Notes: generated by a model not told the origin, from the letters alone. Shown: positions 17,245-26,291, counted from the stretch's first letter. The stretch is DNA of 64,000 nucleotides from Pseudomonas putida (GCF_002906855.1 NZ_MINI01000038.1:1364001-1428000), one strand, 5' to 3'. Program-made: numbers and translations.

Positions 17245-19329
17245 ATGAACGCCATCAACCACACCGAAGCCCAAGCCATCCACGCCACGGCCAGCGCCGC
17301 GCCTGCCGTGCTGCTGGAAGCCGCCGACCCGAGCAAGAATCTGATTCTTGTGCCGCTGTCGCGGTTGGTATCGCGCCCTACGGGCCGCAACGTGCGCAAG
17401 ACCCCGCGCATGTCGATTCCCGAACTCGCCGCCAGCATCCAGCGTGTCGGCCTGCTGCAAAACCTGATCGTGACCGCGACCGCTGACGGCGAGCGTTACG
17501 AAGTCGTGGCCGGAGGCCGTCGCCTTGCCGCCCTCAAGCTGCTGGCGAAGAAGCGCCGCATCAGCAAGGAATGGGAGGTGCCTTGCCTGCTGGTGGCCGA
17601 TGGCACCGCCCGCACCGCCAGCCTGACCGAGAACGTGCAGCGCGAAGCCATGCACCCCGCCGACCAGTTCGAGGCATTTGCCGCGCTGGTGGCCGAAGGC
17701 CGCCCCATCGAGGACATTGCCGCAGATTTCAGCGTCACGCCGCTGGTGGTGCAACGTCGCCTGAAACTCGCCAACGTGTCGCCGCGCCTGCTGGCCGACT
17801 ACCGGGCCGAAGCCGTGAGCCTTGACCAGTTGATGGCCCTTGCCATCACCGACGACCACGCCGCGCAGGAAGCTGCGTTCTACGATGCGCCCACATGGCA
17901 GCGCAGCCCGCACAACCTGCGCGACCGCCTGACCGAGCGCGAGATTGATGCCCACCGGCATCCGCTGGTGCGCTTCGTTGGGCTGGATGCTTACGAGGCC
18001 GCAGGCGGTGGCACCCGCCGCGATCTGTTCGCGGAAGCCGATAGCGGCGTGTATCTGACCGATGCCACGCTGCTGGAACGGCTGGCGCAGGACAAGCTGG
18101 CCAGCCTTGCCGCCGAGGTGAAGGCCGAAGGCTGGGCATGGGTGGATGCCACCCCCGGCACGACCCATGCCGACCTGCAAGCCTTCCAGCGCGCCCCGAG
18201 ACAGCGCCGCAGCCCGAACAAACGCGAAGCCCAACGCATCGAGAAGCTGCAAACCAAGATGCAGGCGCTGGCCGAGGCCGTGGATGCCGCCCTGGACGCC
18301 GACGATGAAGAAAAGGCCGACGCTTTGCAGGAGGAAGGCGAACACCTGGGCGAACAGTTGCAGGCGCTGGAAGATGGCTTGCAGGACTACGGGGAAGCCG
18401 TCAAAGCTGCCGCCGGTACCATCGTCACCATCGACCGCAACGGCGAGGCCGTGATTCATCGTGGCCTGCTGCGCGAAGCCGAGGCCAAGGCACTGCGCAC
18501 GCTTGAACGGCTGCGGCAAGGTTTCGGCAGCGAGGGCGAAGCCGGGAACGACGACACCGGCGAGGAAACCGACGACGCCCCCAAGCCCGCCGCCATGTCC
18601 GACCGGCTGGCGCAACGCTTGAGTGCCCACCGTACCGCCGCGCTGCAAATCGAAGTGGCCCGGCATCCGCAGGTGGCGCTGGCCTCGCTGGTGCATGGCA
18701 TGGTGCAGACCGTACTGCACGGCAGCCACTACAGCCACGACCTGCCGCTGGGCGTGAAGCTGACCCAGCAAGATCGGCTGGAAGGCATGGCCCCGGATTG
18801 GCCGGAATCGCCCGCCGCCGTGGCACTGCGCGAACTGCAACAGGTAGCGGGTGAAGCCTTGCCGGAGGACAGCGCCGAACTGTTCGCCGCACTGCTGGCG
18901 AAGCCGCAGGATGAACTGGTGCGCCTGCTGGCCGTATGCGTGGCATCCACGGTCGATGTGGTGACGCCCCGCGCCACGCAGCACCAGCCGGGTGCCGAAC
19001 TGGCGCAGGCAGTGGGGCTGGACATGTCGGCATGGTGGCAGCCGACCGCAGACGGCTATTTCCAGCATGTGCCGAAGGCCGCGATTCTGGAATCCGTGGA
19101 CGAGTTCGCACCGGAGCACGTCACCCGGCTGGCGAAGTTGAAGAAAGGCGACATTGCCAGCGAAGCCGAACGGCTGGCCGATGGCACCGGCTGGATGCCC
19201 GCCATCTTCCGCACCGAAGCCCCGCAGCAGGACGCGCAGGACGTGAAGACAGACGAGGAAGCCGAAGCACCGGAGGAAGCCGCTGTCGTGGCGAATGAGC
19301 AGCCGCAGGCCGAGCCACTGGCCGCGTGA
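17245..19329 (+). CDS. Large ParB/RepB/Spo0J-family nuclease-domain protein
   Basis: A 694-aa protein. The ParB N-terminal domain spans about 30-140, with NVRKTPRMSIPELAASI, GLLQNLIV, VVAGGRRLAALK and the TENVQREAMHP motif of the CTP-binding/nuclease fold. A KorB-like HTH follows near 150-180 (IEDIAADFSVTPLVVQRRLKLA). A charged coiled-coil segment lies at about 305-375. The C terminus is acidic. Such long ParB-like proteins on ICEs differ from partition ParB, which needs parS, and their role is unproven. An AAGGAG site precedes the start. It has its own terminator downstream. Confidence 0.88.
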   Translation: MNAINHTEAQAIHATASAAPAVLLEAADPSKNLILVPLSRLVSRPTGRNVRKTPRMSIPELAASIQRVGLLQNLIVTATADGERYEVVAGGRRLAALKLLAKKRRISKEWEVPCLLVADGTARTASLTENVQREAMHPADQFEAFAALVAEGRPIEDIAADFSVTPLVVQRRLKLANVSPRLLADYRAEAVSLDQLMALAITDDHAAQEAAFYDAPTWQRSPHNLRDRLTEREIDAHRHPLVRFVGLDAYEAAGGGTRRDLFAEADSGVYLTDATLLERLAQDKLASLAAEVKAEGWAWVDATPGTTHADLQAFQRAPRQRRSPNKREAQRIEKLQTKMQALAEAVDAALDADDEEKADALQEEGEHLGEQLQALEDGLQDYGEAVKAAAGTIVTIDRNGEAVIHRGLLREAEAKALRTLERLRQGFGSEGEAGNDDTGEETDDAPKPAAMSDRLAQRLSAHRTAALQIEVARHPQVALASLVHGMVQTVLHGSHYSHDLPLGVKLTQQDRLEGMAPDWPESPAAVALRELQQVAGEALPEDSAELFAALLAKPQDELVRLLAVCVASTVDVVTPRATQHQPGAELAQAVGLDMSAWWQPTADGYFQHVPKAAILESVDEFAPEHVTRLAKLKKGDIASEAERLADGTGWMPAIFRTEAPQQDAQDVKTDEEAEAPEEAAVVANEQPQAEPLAA

Positions 19330-19351
19330 CCTTCCCATCTGATGAAGCAAG

Positions 19352-19425
19352 CGCCTTGGTTTCGGCCAAGGCGTTTCGCTGTCCGGTCAGCACCGGCCCC
19401 AAGCCGTTCCGCCTTGGGGCCGGTG
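19352..19425. terminator. Two hairpins between the ParB-like gene and the convergent ATPase gene
   Basis: The first hairpin is CGCCTTGG / CCAAGGCG (19352-19373) followed by TTT. The second is a perfect 13-bp stem, CACCGGCCCCAAG / CTTGGGGCCGGTG (19391-19425), followed by TCAAAAAT. They fit convergent termination of the two flanking genes. Confidence 0.7.
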
Positions 19426-19488
19426 GTCAAAAATCCGGTCGCGGCAGTGGCCGCGCCCGGTTGAAAGGCCCAGCGGTCACGTGGCAGG

Positions 19489-20025
19489 TCAGCGACCTGC
19501 CAGGGCTTCCAGTACAAAGTCGGCGCGCTGCGCTACGCCGACCTTGGGCAACAGCGAGACGGTATAGCCCAGCGCCGGATAGGTGCGCTGGAGCCGCTCG
19601 AATTCCAGCAGCGCGGCAGCCATGTCATGGCGGCGCTCCGCGTCCTGCACATAAATGTCCGGCCACGGCGGTGCCAGGAAAACATGGGAATGGTAGCGAT
19701 ACTGCTGGCCAAGTTTGTCCAGCACAGGCTCGCCGGTCAGCGCCTGCAATGCTGCTACAGAGTCGATCACGCCACGGTCGAAGAACACCCATTGCGAATT
19801 GTCGTGTGCAGCATTGGCATGGTCTTCCCGCGCCAGGTCGATGGCTCGGCGCAAGAAGGCCGCCATGTCGAGCCACGGCAAGGCTCGTCCGCCCGTATGC
19901 GTTTGTTCCTGCACGATGCGCCGTCCCGGCTCTTCCACCACGGCATATCCGCGTTGCTGGAGTTCGGTGAGCAGTGTTGATTTACCGCCGCCTGAGCAGC
20001 CGGAAATGACGATGAAGTGGTTCAT
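19489..20025 (-). CDS. Small AAA family ATPase/kinase-like protein
   Basis: A 178-aa P-loop protein of the AAA_28 type (ATPase/kinase). It begins MNHFIVISGCSGGGKSTLL, with Walker A at residues 9-17; FFDRGVIDSVAAL follows in the middle and HVFLAPPWPDIYVQD at about 120. The start at 20025 is chosen because the P-loop is N-terminal in this family; the frame is open further upstream. It is the only minus-strand gene in the ICE maintenance core. The substrate is unknown; relatives resemble nucleoside or small-molecule kinases. Confidence 0.8.
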   Translation of the reverse strand: MNHFIVISGCSGGGKSTLLTELQQRGYAVVEEPGRRIVQEQTHTGGRALPWLDMAAFLRRAIDLAREDHANAAHDNSQWVFFDRGVIDSVAALQALTGEPVLDKLGQQYRYHSHVFLAPPWPDIYVQDAERRHDMAAALLEFERLQRTYPALGYTVSLLPKVGVAQRADFVLEALAGR

Positions 20026-20761
20026 GGTGTGGGTATCCGAGTCATAAGTAGAGCATGGCGCCGCTGGCAACATTGGGGAATGCACGGCGTGTCGGCGCAC
20101 TGCGCCGCCGGGCTTTCGGGCTGTGCCCCGTGCCGTCTTCGCCGTCACGGCCATTCGGCGTCAATCCCTCTCGCCTTCGCGCCTGCGGCGCTGCGCGCTG
20201 CGCTTGCGGTGAAGGCCGCGCCCCGCCGCAAGGGGCGGAGCTTGTGGGCCTACGCCCCGGCTTGCTGCCGCAGGTTGCACGAAAGCGTGCCGTCCTCGAC
20301 GCTGGCGGTTCGTCGCCTGTACGTCACGAAGGACGGTTCACCGACACGCCACCCGGCCTTGCAATGGAGCTTCCACGCCACGCCTCAAGCAAGAGGCCGC
20401 CTGCTACGTCAGGGACGCTTTCACCTTGTCGTTGGGCGTTGTCCTTGCCCGTGCCAGGGCGCAAGCCGGTGAAGCCGTCACGCGGGAAGCCGAGTCGGCC
20501 ATGTTCCTTTCGGAGTGGGTCGTCCCAAGGCGTCCTGTCTGTTTGTGAATCCTGGCGGTGGCCGGGCTTCTATGGCTGCAACCTTCCAGCGAAAACAATT
20601 TCCCCTGCGCTGCGCGCATTCCTCGCGGGACAAATTCTTTTCGCTTCCAGGCGCTCCACTACGTTGCGCCCGCAAGCGGTGCAGCCAGCCCGTCCCCCAC
20701 CGATCGGATCACAACAGGACGCGATGGGCGCGAACCCTGTTCAACCGAAAGGAAATTCATC
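20026..20761. other. 736-bp intergenic leader before the DUF736 gene
   Basis: The longest gene-free stretch of the window. Frames here are open by GC bias only. The segment 20104-20175 resembles 7441-7514 upstream of radC. The last ~200 bp are less GC-rich and contain AAAACAATTTCC and ACAAATTC patches that may include a promoter. GAAAGGAAATT (20747-20757) is a likely ribosome site for DUF736. No RNA family was recognised. Confidence 0.45.
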
Positions 20762-21076
20762 ATGGCAAACATCGGCACCTTCACCGCAGAGAAAGATGGC
20801 TTCACCGGCACGCTTCGCACCCTGACGCTCAACGTCAAGGTCAAGCTGGTTCCTAACGACAAGGGTGACAACGAGAGCGCACCCGGCTACCGCCTGCAAG
20901 CGGCTGGCCACGACATCGGCGCAGCGTGGAAAAAAACCAGTGAGGCCGGACGCCCTTATGTGTCCGTGACCCTTGACGACCCATCGTTCCCTGCAACGGT
21001 CTATGCCCGCCTGATCGAAGGCGAGGACGGCGCACACGACCTGATCTGGTCGCGCAGCAAGCCCAAGGCGGCGTAA
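20762..21076 (+). CDS. DUF736 family protein
   Basis: A 104-aa protein that begins MANIGTFTAEKDGFTGTLRT and ends DLIWSRSKPKAA, recognisable as DUF736, a small beta-rich family. DUF736 genes are frequent on plasmids and on Tn4371-like ICEs; their function is unknown. The start follows AAAGGAAA. A frame extending upstream to 20558 is leader. The next gene in the usual ICE order is DUF2958, and the XRE-SIR2 pair has been inserted between them on the opposite strand. Confidence 0.88.
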   Translation: MANIGTFTAEKDGFTGTLRTLTLNVKVKLVPNDKGDNESAPGYRLQAAGHDIGAAWKKTSEAGRPYVSVTLDDPSFPATVYARLIEGEDGAHDLIWSRSKPKAA

Positions 21077-21128
21077 AAACTGCAGCGCCTCGCTCATTAT
21101 GGCGGGGCGCTTCAGCACTACGAATGCG

Positions 21129-22916
21129 TTACCAGTTCATGCGTCTGGTGTACAGCTTGAAATTCTCGACGAAGAGTTGAAGGAAACGGCGGCTCCCCTT
21201 AGCGAAGCCTGCCTTCAAAAGCTCAGCAACTTGAGATTCATCCTCAAGCTCTTGAAGCAGTTTCCGTGCGACGGCGTTATGCCAACCGGATCGACCAACT
21301 GGCATCCATGCAAGCACATCATTGCGTGCCGCTGATGCCTCGATGGTTTTCTCCAGCTGTGCCTCATCATTCTCATGGAAGGCGGCCAGAGATCCCATCA
21401 ATTCGAAGCGCTCGAACAACAGTTCGAAATTTGCATCAGCCCCTGTGAAGCTCTTTCGCCAGTGGGTCATCACTTCCAAAAGGTGATCGCTCAATGGCGT
21501 CTTGTGTCGATCTAAGCCTTCGATTTGCTGCCAGATCTGTTGCTCACCGCCTGCCCACGACCAGAGGAACAGTGTCGAGACAACTCGTTGTGGTTCGCGA
21601 TTTTCCGAGGCGAGTACGCATAAGAACAGCTTGAGTAGCGTGTCCCATCGCGCAGCTTTGGTCAGCCCGACCCCATAGGCCGTGAAGATCAAAACGGCGG
21701 GATAGGAACGAAGATGCAGCAGGTAAGTCAGACCGCTGCCGATCTTTCCAGCGTGGTGGTACATGCTGCGAAGCACATCCATCACCACATCAAAGTCCTT
21801 GCCGTCGCCCCATCTCCCAAGGACGCCGGCCATGCGGGCCAGCGGCTCGGTTACGGACTCATACTGCTGAACTCTTGTACGAAAATCTTCGTGACTCCAT
21901 TGCCCCTGCACAGAAAATATCTCACTATCCAATTGATCGAGCAGTCGATCAGTCTCCTGGGCGAAAAGCTCATCCAACTGAATGCGATGCTCAGGCTTGG
22001 CTAGATAGCGTTTGGCACTGTTGACCAGCAACTCTACGCTCAGAGGGTTCTGACGCTGGCTCTGTTCAAGGGTTTCTACTCGCTGCTGAAGACTTTGGAA
22101 AAACTCATCAGCACCATTGATTGGAATGGCCCTTGCTGCTCTGTGTGTCGCCAATTCTTGTGCGCCCGATCCCAGTGTTCCGCGTGCGGCCCAATAGACC
22201 GGATAACGCCTGTTTGGGGCGCGAAGGAAGGCTTCACGCAAGGCATGATCCCACTCGCCTGACCAGCCGCAGATGATCAAACCATGCTCATCAAAGATGC
22301 GATCCAACAATCGGTTGTAGCCATCGGGGTAGGCACTCAGTTCCTGATCGGTATTCAGGATACGGGCATCCTTGTAGTCACCGTGCAGTTTGAGCAAATA
22401 GCAGCGGCTGTGGGTCAAAGGTTCGGCACCAGCGAGCGCATCCTCAGAAGCAACAACCGTTGGTTCAATCCCTTGTTCCCGGAGGGCGTTCTCCATGAGC
22501 CGGTCGAAATTGGTGGTGACAATGACCCGCACATACCCGGCTCGAACCAACTGCGCAATGGCGTGGTGCGCTTTGGTTGGCGTCTTCCGACCTTCCTCGC
22601 GATCCTGTTCATCCGGCTCGATGTAGCGATGCAGGATCGCTCTGCGCTCGTCCGGCGAACTAGCGATTTCTTCCAACAGTACGGAATAGTTCGGTTCCTG
22701 GCTTGTCTTTTCGCGATACCACTTCGCCCAGTCTGATTGCGTTGGGGTGCCTTGAGCCTCAGCTACGCGTCGCACCAAGTCCAGCGTGATTTCCCAACCT
22801 GTAGGAATTTCTGCGGAGCGAGACAGGCCCGACCCCAGTAGAACAGCGAAGACGCCTTTGTTCTCATATACGGAAAACGCAAGCTGGGTAATGGGGTCGT
22901 TGTGGAGCAGTGTCAT
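21129..22916 (-). CDS. Stand-alone SIR2-domain protein (putative antiphage NADase)
   Basis: A 595-aa protein with an N-terminal SIR2_2-like domain: AVLLGSGLSRSAEIPTGWE (about 23-41), VTTNFDRLMENAL (about 155), LLKLHGDYKD with the catalytic-type His (about 192) and CGWSGEWDHAL (about 230). The remaining ~330 residues are helical and of unknown family, a plausible sensor. The ATG at 22916 overlaps the XRE gene stop by 4 bp, so the two form an operon. SIR2 proteins in defence cleave NAD+ to stop infected-cell growth. I cannot assign it to a named system; it is shorter than DSR1/DSR2-type proteins as I know them. Confidence 0.82.
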   Translation of the reverse strand: MTLLHNDPITQLAFSVYENKGVFAVLLGSGLSRSAEIPTGWEITLDLVRRVAEAQGTPTQSDWAKWYREKTSQEPNYSVLLEEIASSPDERRAILHRYIEPDEQDREEGRKTPTKAHHAIAQLVRAGYVRVIVTTNFDRLMENALREQGIEPTVVASEDALAGAEPLTHSRCYLLKLHGDYKDARILNTDQELSAYPDGYNRLLDRIFDEHGLIICGWSGEWDHALREAFLRAPNRRYPVYWAARGTLGSGAQELATHRAARAIPINGADEFFQSLQQRVETLEQSQRQNPLSVELLVNSAKRYLAKPEHRIQLDELFAQETDRLLDQLDSEIFSVQGQWSHEDFRTRVQQYESVTEPLARMAGVLGRWGDGKDFDVVMDVLRSMYHHAGKIGSGLTYLLHLRSYPAVLIFTAYGVGLTKAARWDTLLKLFLCVLASENREPQRVVSTLFLWSWAGGEQQIWQQIEGLDRHKTPLSDHLLEVMTHWRKSFTGADANFELLFERFELMGSLAAFHENDEAQLEKTIEASAARNDVLAWMPVGRSGWHNAVARKLLQELEDESQVAELLKAGFAKGSRRFLQLFVENFKLYTRRMNW

Positions 22917-23227
22917 TGATCTTCGGTCTTGGTCAAGATGGTGCCAGGTTGGCCGAGTCGGTCTTCGGCCTCGGCCATCAGCACTGTCGTGCTGCATCCG
23001 AGCGCGCCTGCGATCTTGAAGATGAGCGATAGCGTGGGTTGGTGCTCGCCGCGTTCGACTTTGCCCATATGGGAACGCTCGACGCCGGCCAGGTTGGCCA
23101 GCGTTTCCTGGGCGATGCCGCGTTCCGTGCGCAGCGCACGCACCGCCGCGCCGAAGGCCTGGGCCAGCTCGGCGTCGAAGGTGGTTGAGCCGGCCGGTCG
23201 GCCGCGCTGGACGGTTCGCTTCTGCAT
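22913..23227 (-). CDS. XRE-family HTH transcriptional regulator
   Basis: This 104-aa protein begins MQKRTVQRGRPAGSTTF, an AT-hook-like basic N terminus. A Cro/C1-type HTH follows: AVRALRTERGIAQETLANLAGVERSHMGKVERGEHQPTL, at about 27-66. A TTG start at 23254 is also possible. The ATGA overlap with the SIR2 gene indicates coupled expression. It most likely represses its own operon. The AT-rich stretch 23253-23280, with TTAAA and TTTAA arms, is the best candidate promoter/operator. Confidence 0.85.
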   Translation of the reverse strand: MQKRTVQRGRPAGSTTFDAELAQAFGAAVRALRTERGIAQETLANLAGVERSHMGKVERGEHQPTLSLIFKIAGALGCSTTVLMAEAEDRLGQPGTILTKTEDQ

Positions 23228-23492
23228 AGACAGAAGCGTCGATTCGCAGCACAATTAAAACCACGTTATATTTAACTCATTCATCCAATCTCACCTATTT
23301 TTGTGCCTTTACTGAAATCCGCATTGGCGGCTTTCTTCAAAAGCGGAGAGCCTGATCCGTGTCTTTCCTGACTTCCGTGCATGTGCCTTCGTGCCTCTAC
23401 GTCTCTGCGGATACGTGGGGTTGCGCATTGGTGCTTTCGTTGGAAGGCGTGAAACCGCCCCTGCTGTTCCGCAAGTCCGTGGACGTACAGCC

Positions 23493-23840
23493 ATGACATT
23501 GCTCATCACCGCGGACGAGCGCACGCGCCTGCTGTCCAACGGCCAGGCCCGCGCAGCCGGGCAGGACACTGACCCGCTGCCTGTGGTGCGCCTGTTCACG
23601 CCAGATGCGCATGCCACTTGGCTGCTGGCTTCGCTCGACCCCGCCGATGGCGATACCGCCCACGGCCTGATCGACTTGGGGGTTGGCATGCCTGCACTGG
23701 GAACGGTGAAGCTGTCCGACTTGGCCGCCATCGTCGGGCCGCGCCAGCAGCCCGTGATGCGGGATCGATACTTCCAGCCGGTGCGGCGGCTGTCGGAATA
23801 CCTGCGACTGGCCGAAGACAACGGCTCGATCACCGATTGA
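23493..23840 (+). CDS. DUF2958 domain-containing protein
   Basis: A 115-aa protein, MTLLITADERTRLLSNGQ to the C-terminal EYLRLAEDNGSITD, with the DUF2958 core PVVRLFTPDAHATWLLASLDP and LGTVKLSDLAAI. The function is unknown; it is a constant component of Tn4371-type and related ICEs. The start at 23493 is chosen because family members begin with MxLLT/I; no strong ribosome site is visible upstream. It is divergent from the XRE gene. Confidence 0.85.
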   Translation: MTLLITADERTRLLSNGQARAAGQDTDPLPVVRLFTPDAHATWLLASLDPADGDTAHGLIDLGVGMPALGTVKLSDLAAIVGPRQQPVMRDRYFQPVRRLSEYLRLAEDNGSITD

Positions 23841-24161
23841 GCGCCACCGCAAAGCGAGGCGCACTGTGTCTATTTCGGTCTGGTCTGTGACCCGTTCGGT
23901 CTGAATCGGCAGTGTTGCACCGAAGCGGTGCGTGCCAGATCGAAACGGTCATGATGCCTGGCGCGGGCTGCGGCAAGCTGACCGACGCGGCATGCCATTG
24001 GAGTGCGTTGCCGCCGTCGCACTCGGACGATTTCAGCAACGCATCGGAGTTCATCGGTCTTGACACTGCCAGTTTACGCTTCACCCATGACGTTTTGACG
24101 ATGGCCTCGTAGCACGCCGTTTCGCCGTGGCGACGCACCCCCAGCACAGGGAGGTTACCTC
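23841..24161. other. 321-bp gap between DUF2958 and DUF2285 genes
   Basis: No gene is supported here. The region mixes GC-rich sequence with a TTGACA hexamer (24060-24065), but no good -10 follows at 16-18 bp. GGGAGG (24149-24154) is the ribosome site of the next gene. No repeats or RNA genes were seen. Confidence 0.4.
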
Positions 24162-24968
24162 ATGGCTGATCGCAGTGCCGAGCCGTGGTATGCCACGGCG
24201 GCCTATCTCTACGTTCTGCACCTGGATAGCCCGGCGCTGGCCTGGGAGTACCTGCGCCGTCACCCGGACTACCAGCGCGACTGGCTGCGCTTTCGTCGCC
24301 AACCGGATGTTGCCGGGCATTGGGGGCTGCGCCTGCTGGAAGATCCCGCCCTGGATGCGCGGGACGCGCACCCGGCCTGGTTCCCCGATCACGATGCCGT
24401 GGTGCAGCTCTACCCGGATGCCGATCCTCCACCCGACGCCCTGTGCTTTGAGTTCTGGAAGCTACCGGGCCACAAACACCTGATCCATGACGGCAAGCGC
24501 CTGGTGCTGGTGGCACGCTGGCCCGGCTGCTGCCTGCGCTTCGTGCTCGCCCCAGGCTTGGCCGATGGCATGGCGTACGCCTATGCCATCCGGGCCTGCA
24601 CCGCGCCCTGCGAACGCTATGCAGCCCTGGCGAGCGAATTGAACAAGATCGCTGTAGCCGCCGGTGCCGCACCTGCGGCGACCGTCCGGCCACGCCCGCC
24701 GCTGTCCGCATTGCTGGAACTGCACACGCTGCAGGCGCTGGACGCGACCCTGGCGGGTGCGTCCTTGCGGGAGGTGGCCGAAGGGCTGTTTGGTGTGGAA
24801 GCCGTTGCCGCCGACTGGCACGCAGACAGTGCTTTGCGCGCCCGCGTGCGGCGGCTGGTGCGCCGGGGCGATGGGCTGATGCGCGGCGGTTATCGCCGTC
24901 TGGCACAGCTTCCGGCTGTCACTTCGCATGAGGGGGGACGTTTCGCATCCGCAGCAGAACGTCCCTGA
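24162..24968 (+). CDS. DUF2285 domain-containing protein (with N-terminal DUF6499-like region)
   Basis: A 268-aa protein. The N-terminal part PWYATAAYLYVLHLDSPALAWEYLRRHPDYQRDW is the transcriptional-regulator-like domain usual in this group. The C-terminal DUF2285 segment is LRARVRRLVRRGDGLMRGGYRRL, a winged-HTH-like region. Both point to DNA binding, but a role has not been shown to my knowledge. The start is preceded by GGGAGG. It stands upstream of the AlpA-like and repA genes, as in other Tn4371-family elements, and may control excision or replication genes. Confidence 0.85.
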   Translation: MADRSAEPWYATAAYLYVLHLDSPALAWEYLRRHPDYQRDWLRFRRQPDVAGHWGLRLLEDPALDARDAHPAWFPDHDAVVQLYPDADPPPDALCFEFWKLPGHKHLIHDGKRLVLVARWPGCCLRFVLAPGLADGMAYAYAIRACTAPCERYAALASELNKIAVAAGAAPAATVRPRPPLSALLELHTLQALDATLAGASLREVAEGLFGVEAVAADWHADSALRARVRRLVRRGDGLMRGGYRRLAQLPAVTSHEGGRFASAAERP

Positions 24969-25043
24969 GCAAGAGCCCCAAGTTTCTTGAGACTGCCTCT
25001 ATCCGGCTGCGCTGTGTGGCCGGGCTTGATGGAGGTACATCCC

Positions 25044-25328
25044 ATGCGACCCGCTCCCTTGCGGCCTGCCGCCGCTCCCGTTGCCACACCCGCACAACCC
25101 CAGCGCTATCTCACCAACGATGAAGCTGCCGATTACTTGCGCCTGTCACCGCGCACGCTGGAGAAACAGCGCGTCATCGGTGGTGGCCCGAAGTTTCGCA
25201 AGTTCGGTCGCCGCGTCATGTACGCAGTGTCCGACCTCGATGCCTGGGCCGATGCACGCAGCTACGAGGCGACTTCCGACCCGGAATATGCCGAACGGCA
25301 CGCGGGCGACTACCGTGATGGTCGCTGA
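25044..25328 (+). CDS. AlpA/excisionase-like helix-turn-helix protein
   Basis: A 94-aa MerR-superfamily-fold HTH_17 protein: RYLTNDEAADYLRLSPRTLEKQRVIGGGPKFRKFGRRVMYAVSDLDAWADA is the typical AlpA/Xis DNA-binding unit. The start at 25044 has GGAGG (25031-25035) 8 bp upstream; the frame open from 24987 is leader. Proteins of this kind act as recombination directionality factors or activators of integrase or rep genes. It lies 14 bp before repA. Confidence 0.85.
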   Translation: MRPAPLRPAAAPVATPAQPQRYLTNDEAADYLRLSPRTLEKQRVIGGGPKFRKFGRRVMYAVSDLDAWADARSYEATSDPEYAERHAGDYRDGR

Positions 25329-25342
25329 CCGGCGGCGCGTGG

Positions 25343-26203
25343 GTGGCCATCGCCATGTCCCACCCATCAGGGCACGCCTTGCAGCAGCGCGAACAGCTCG
25401 ACCTGTTCCGCGCCCTGCCGGGCGAGGACATGGCACCGCGCGATGCCCAGGACTTGATGGCCTATCCGTTTTTCTCGCTAGCGAAATCGCGGCGCACCGC
25501 GCCGATCGACTTTCGCAGCGGCAATATCACTATCCGCGTGGAAGGCACGCAGGAGCATGGCATCGCCACCATCTGGGATGCCGACATCCTGATCTGGGCC
25601 GCCAGCCAGATCGTCGAAGCCAAGGACGCTGGCATCCAGCCGTCCCGGCGGATGCAGGCTACGCCCTACGAGATCCTGCGCTTCATCGGGCGCGGCAAAT
25701 CGCTGCGCGACTACCAGCGCCTCAAGGCCGCGCTCGACCGACTGCAATCGACCACGGTGGCAACGTCCATCCGCGAAACCACGGGAAGGCGCTTGCACCG
25801 ATTTTCGTGGATCAACGAGTGGAAGGAGCTGGCCGATGCCAACGGCACACCGCTGGGCATCGAGCTGATCCTGCCGGACTGGTTCTATGCGGGCGTGCTG
25901 GACGCCGCCCTGGTGCTGACCATCGACCCGACGTACTTCCGCCTCACGGGTGGCATCGAGCGCTGGCTGTACCGCTTGGTGCGCAAACATGGCGGCCGGC
26001 AGGAATACGGCTGGCAGTTCGACTTCCGGCATCTGCACCGCAAGTCGGGCAGCAGCACGCGGTTCTCGGATTTCGCCTACGACCTGCGGGCGCTGGTTGC
26101 CCGGCAATCGCTGCCGGGGTACGAGCTGGGCATCGTACGGATTCCCGAGGACGACATGGAATTGCTGACCTTCCGGCCCGTGCCGCAGACGGCACGGGGA
26201 TAA
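25343..26203 (+). CDS. repA: Replication initiator protein RepA (RPA family)
   Basis: About 286 aa from a GTG at 25343; an ATG at 25355 is an equally possible start. The sequence has the plasmid replication initiator RepA signature: DLMAYPFFSLAKSRRTAPIDF, SRRMQATPYEILRFIGRG, and the winged-helix segments LKAALDRLQSTTVATSIRE and GIERWLYRLVRKHGG. RepA-type proteins bind iterons to open an origin. Directly downstream are three 17-bp direct repeats and an AT-rich tract, and then parA. This suggests the excised ICE can replicate and segregate. Confidence 0.88.
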   Translation: MAIAMSHPSGHALQQREQLDLFRALPGEDMAPRDAQDLMAYPFFSLAKSRRTAPIDFRSGNITIRVEGTQEHGIATIWDADILIWAASQIVEAKDAGIQPSRRMQATPYEILRFIGRGKSLRDYQRLKAALDRLQSTTVATSIRETTGRRLHRFSWINEWKELADANGTPLGIELILPDWFYAGVLDAALVLTIDPTYFRLTGGIERWLYRLVRKHGGRQEYGWQFDFRHLHRKSGSSTRFSDFAYDLRALVARQSLPGYELGIVRIPEDDMELLTFRPVPQTARG

Positions 26204-26227
26204 CAGCGGGACAAGCTGTGGATGGGG

Positions 26228-26291
26228 TCGTGCTATCAGGAGTAAGAGGTGTCGTGCTATCAGGAGTACGCCTATCGTGCTATCAGGAGTA
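26228..26291. repeat. Three 17-bp iterons (TCGTGCTATCAGGAGTA)
   Basis: Exact copies lie at 26228-26244, 26252-26268 and 26275-26291, so the periods are 24 and 23 bp, close to two helical turns. They begin 25 bp after the repA stop. Position and spacing fit RepA-binding iterons. Confidence 0.9.

Noticed and set aside
17224..19350. A 708-codon minus-strand open frame opposite the ParB-like gene
   Set aside because: The plus strand encodes a clear ParB/KorB-type protein. The reverse frame is His/Gly/Arg-rich with no domain, a usual GC-bias shadow.
24060..24090. TTGACA at 24060 as a promoter for the DUF2285 gene
   Set aside because: No acceptable -10 hexamer lies 16-18 bp downstream.
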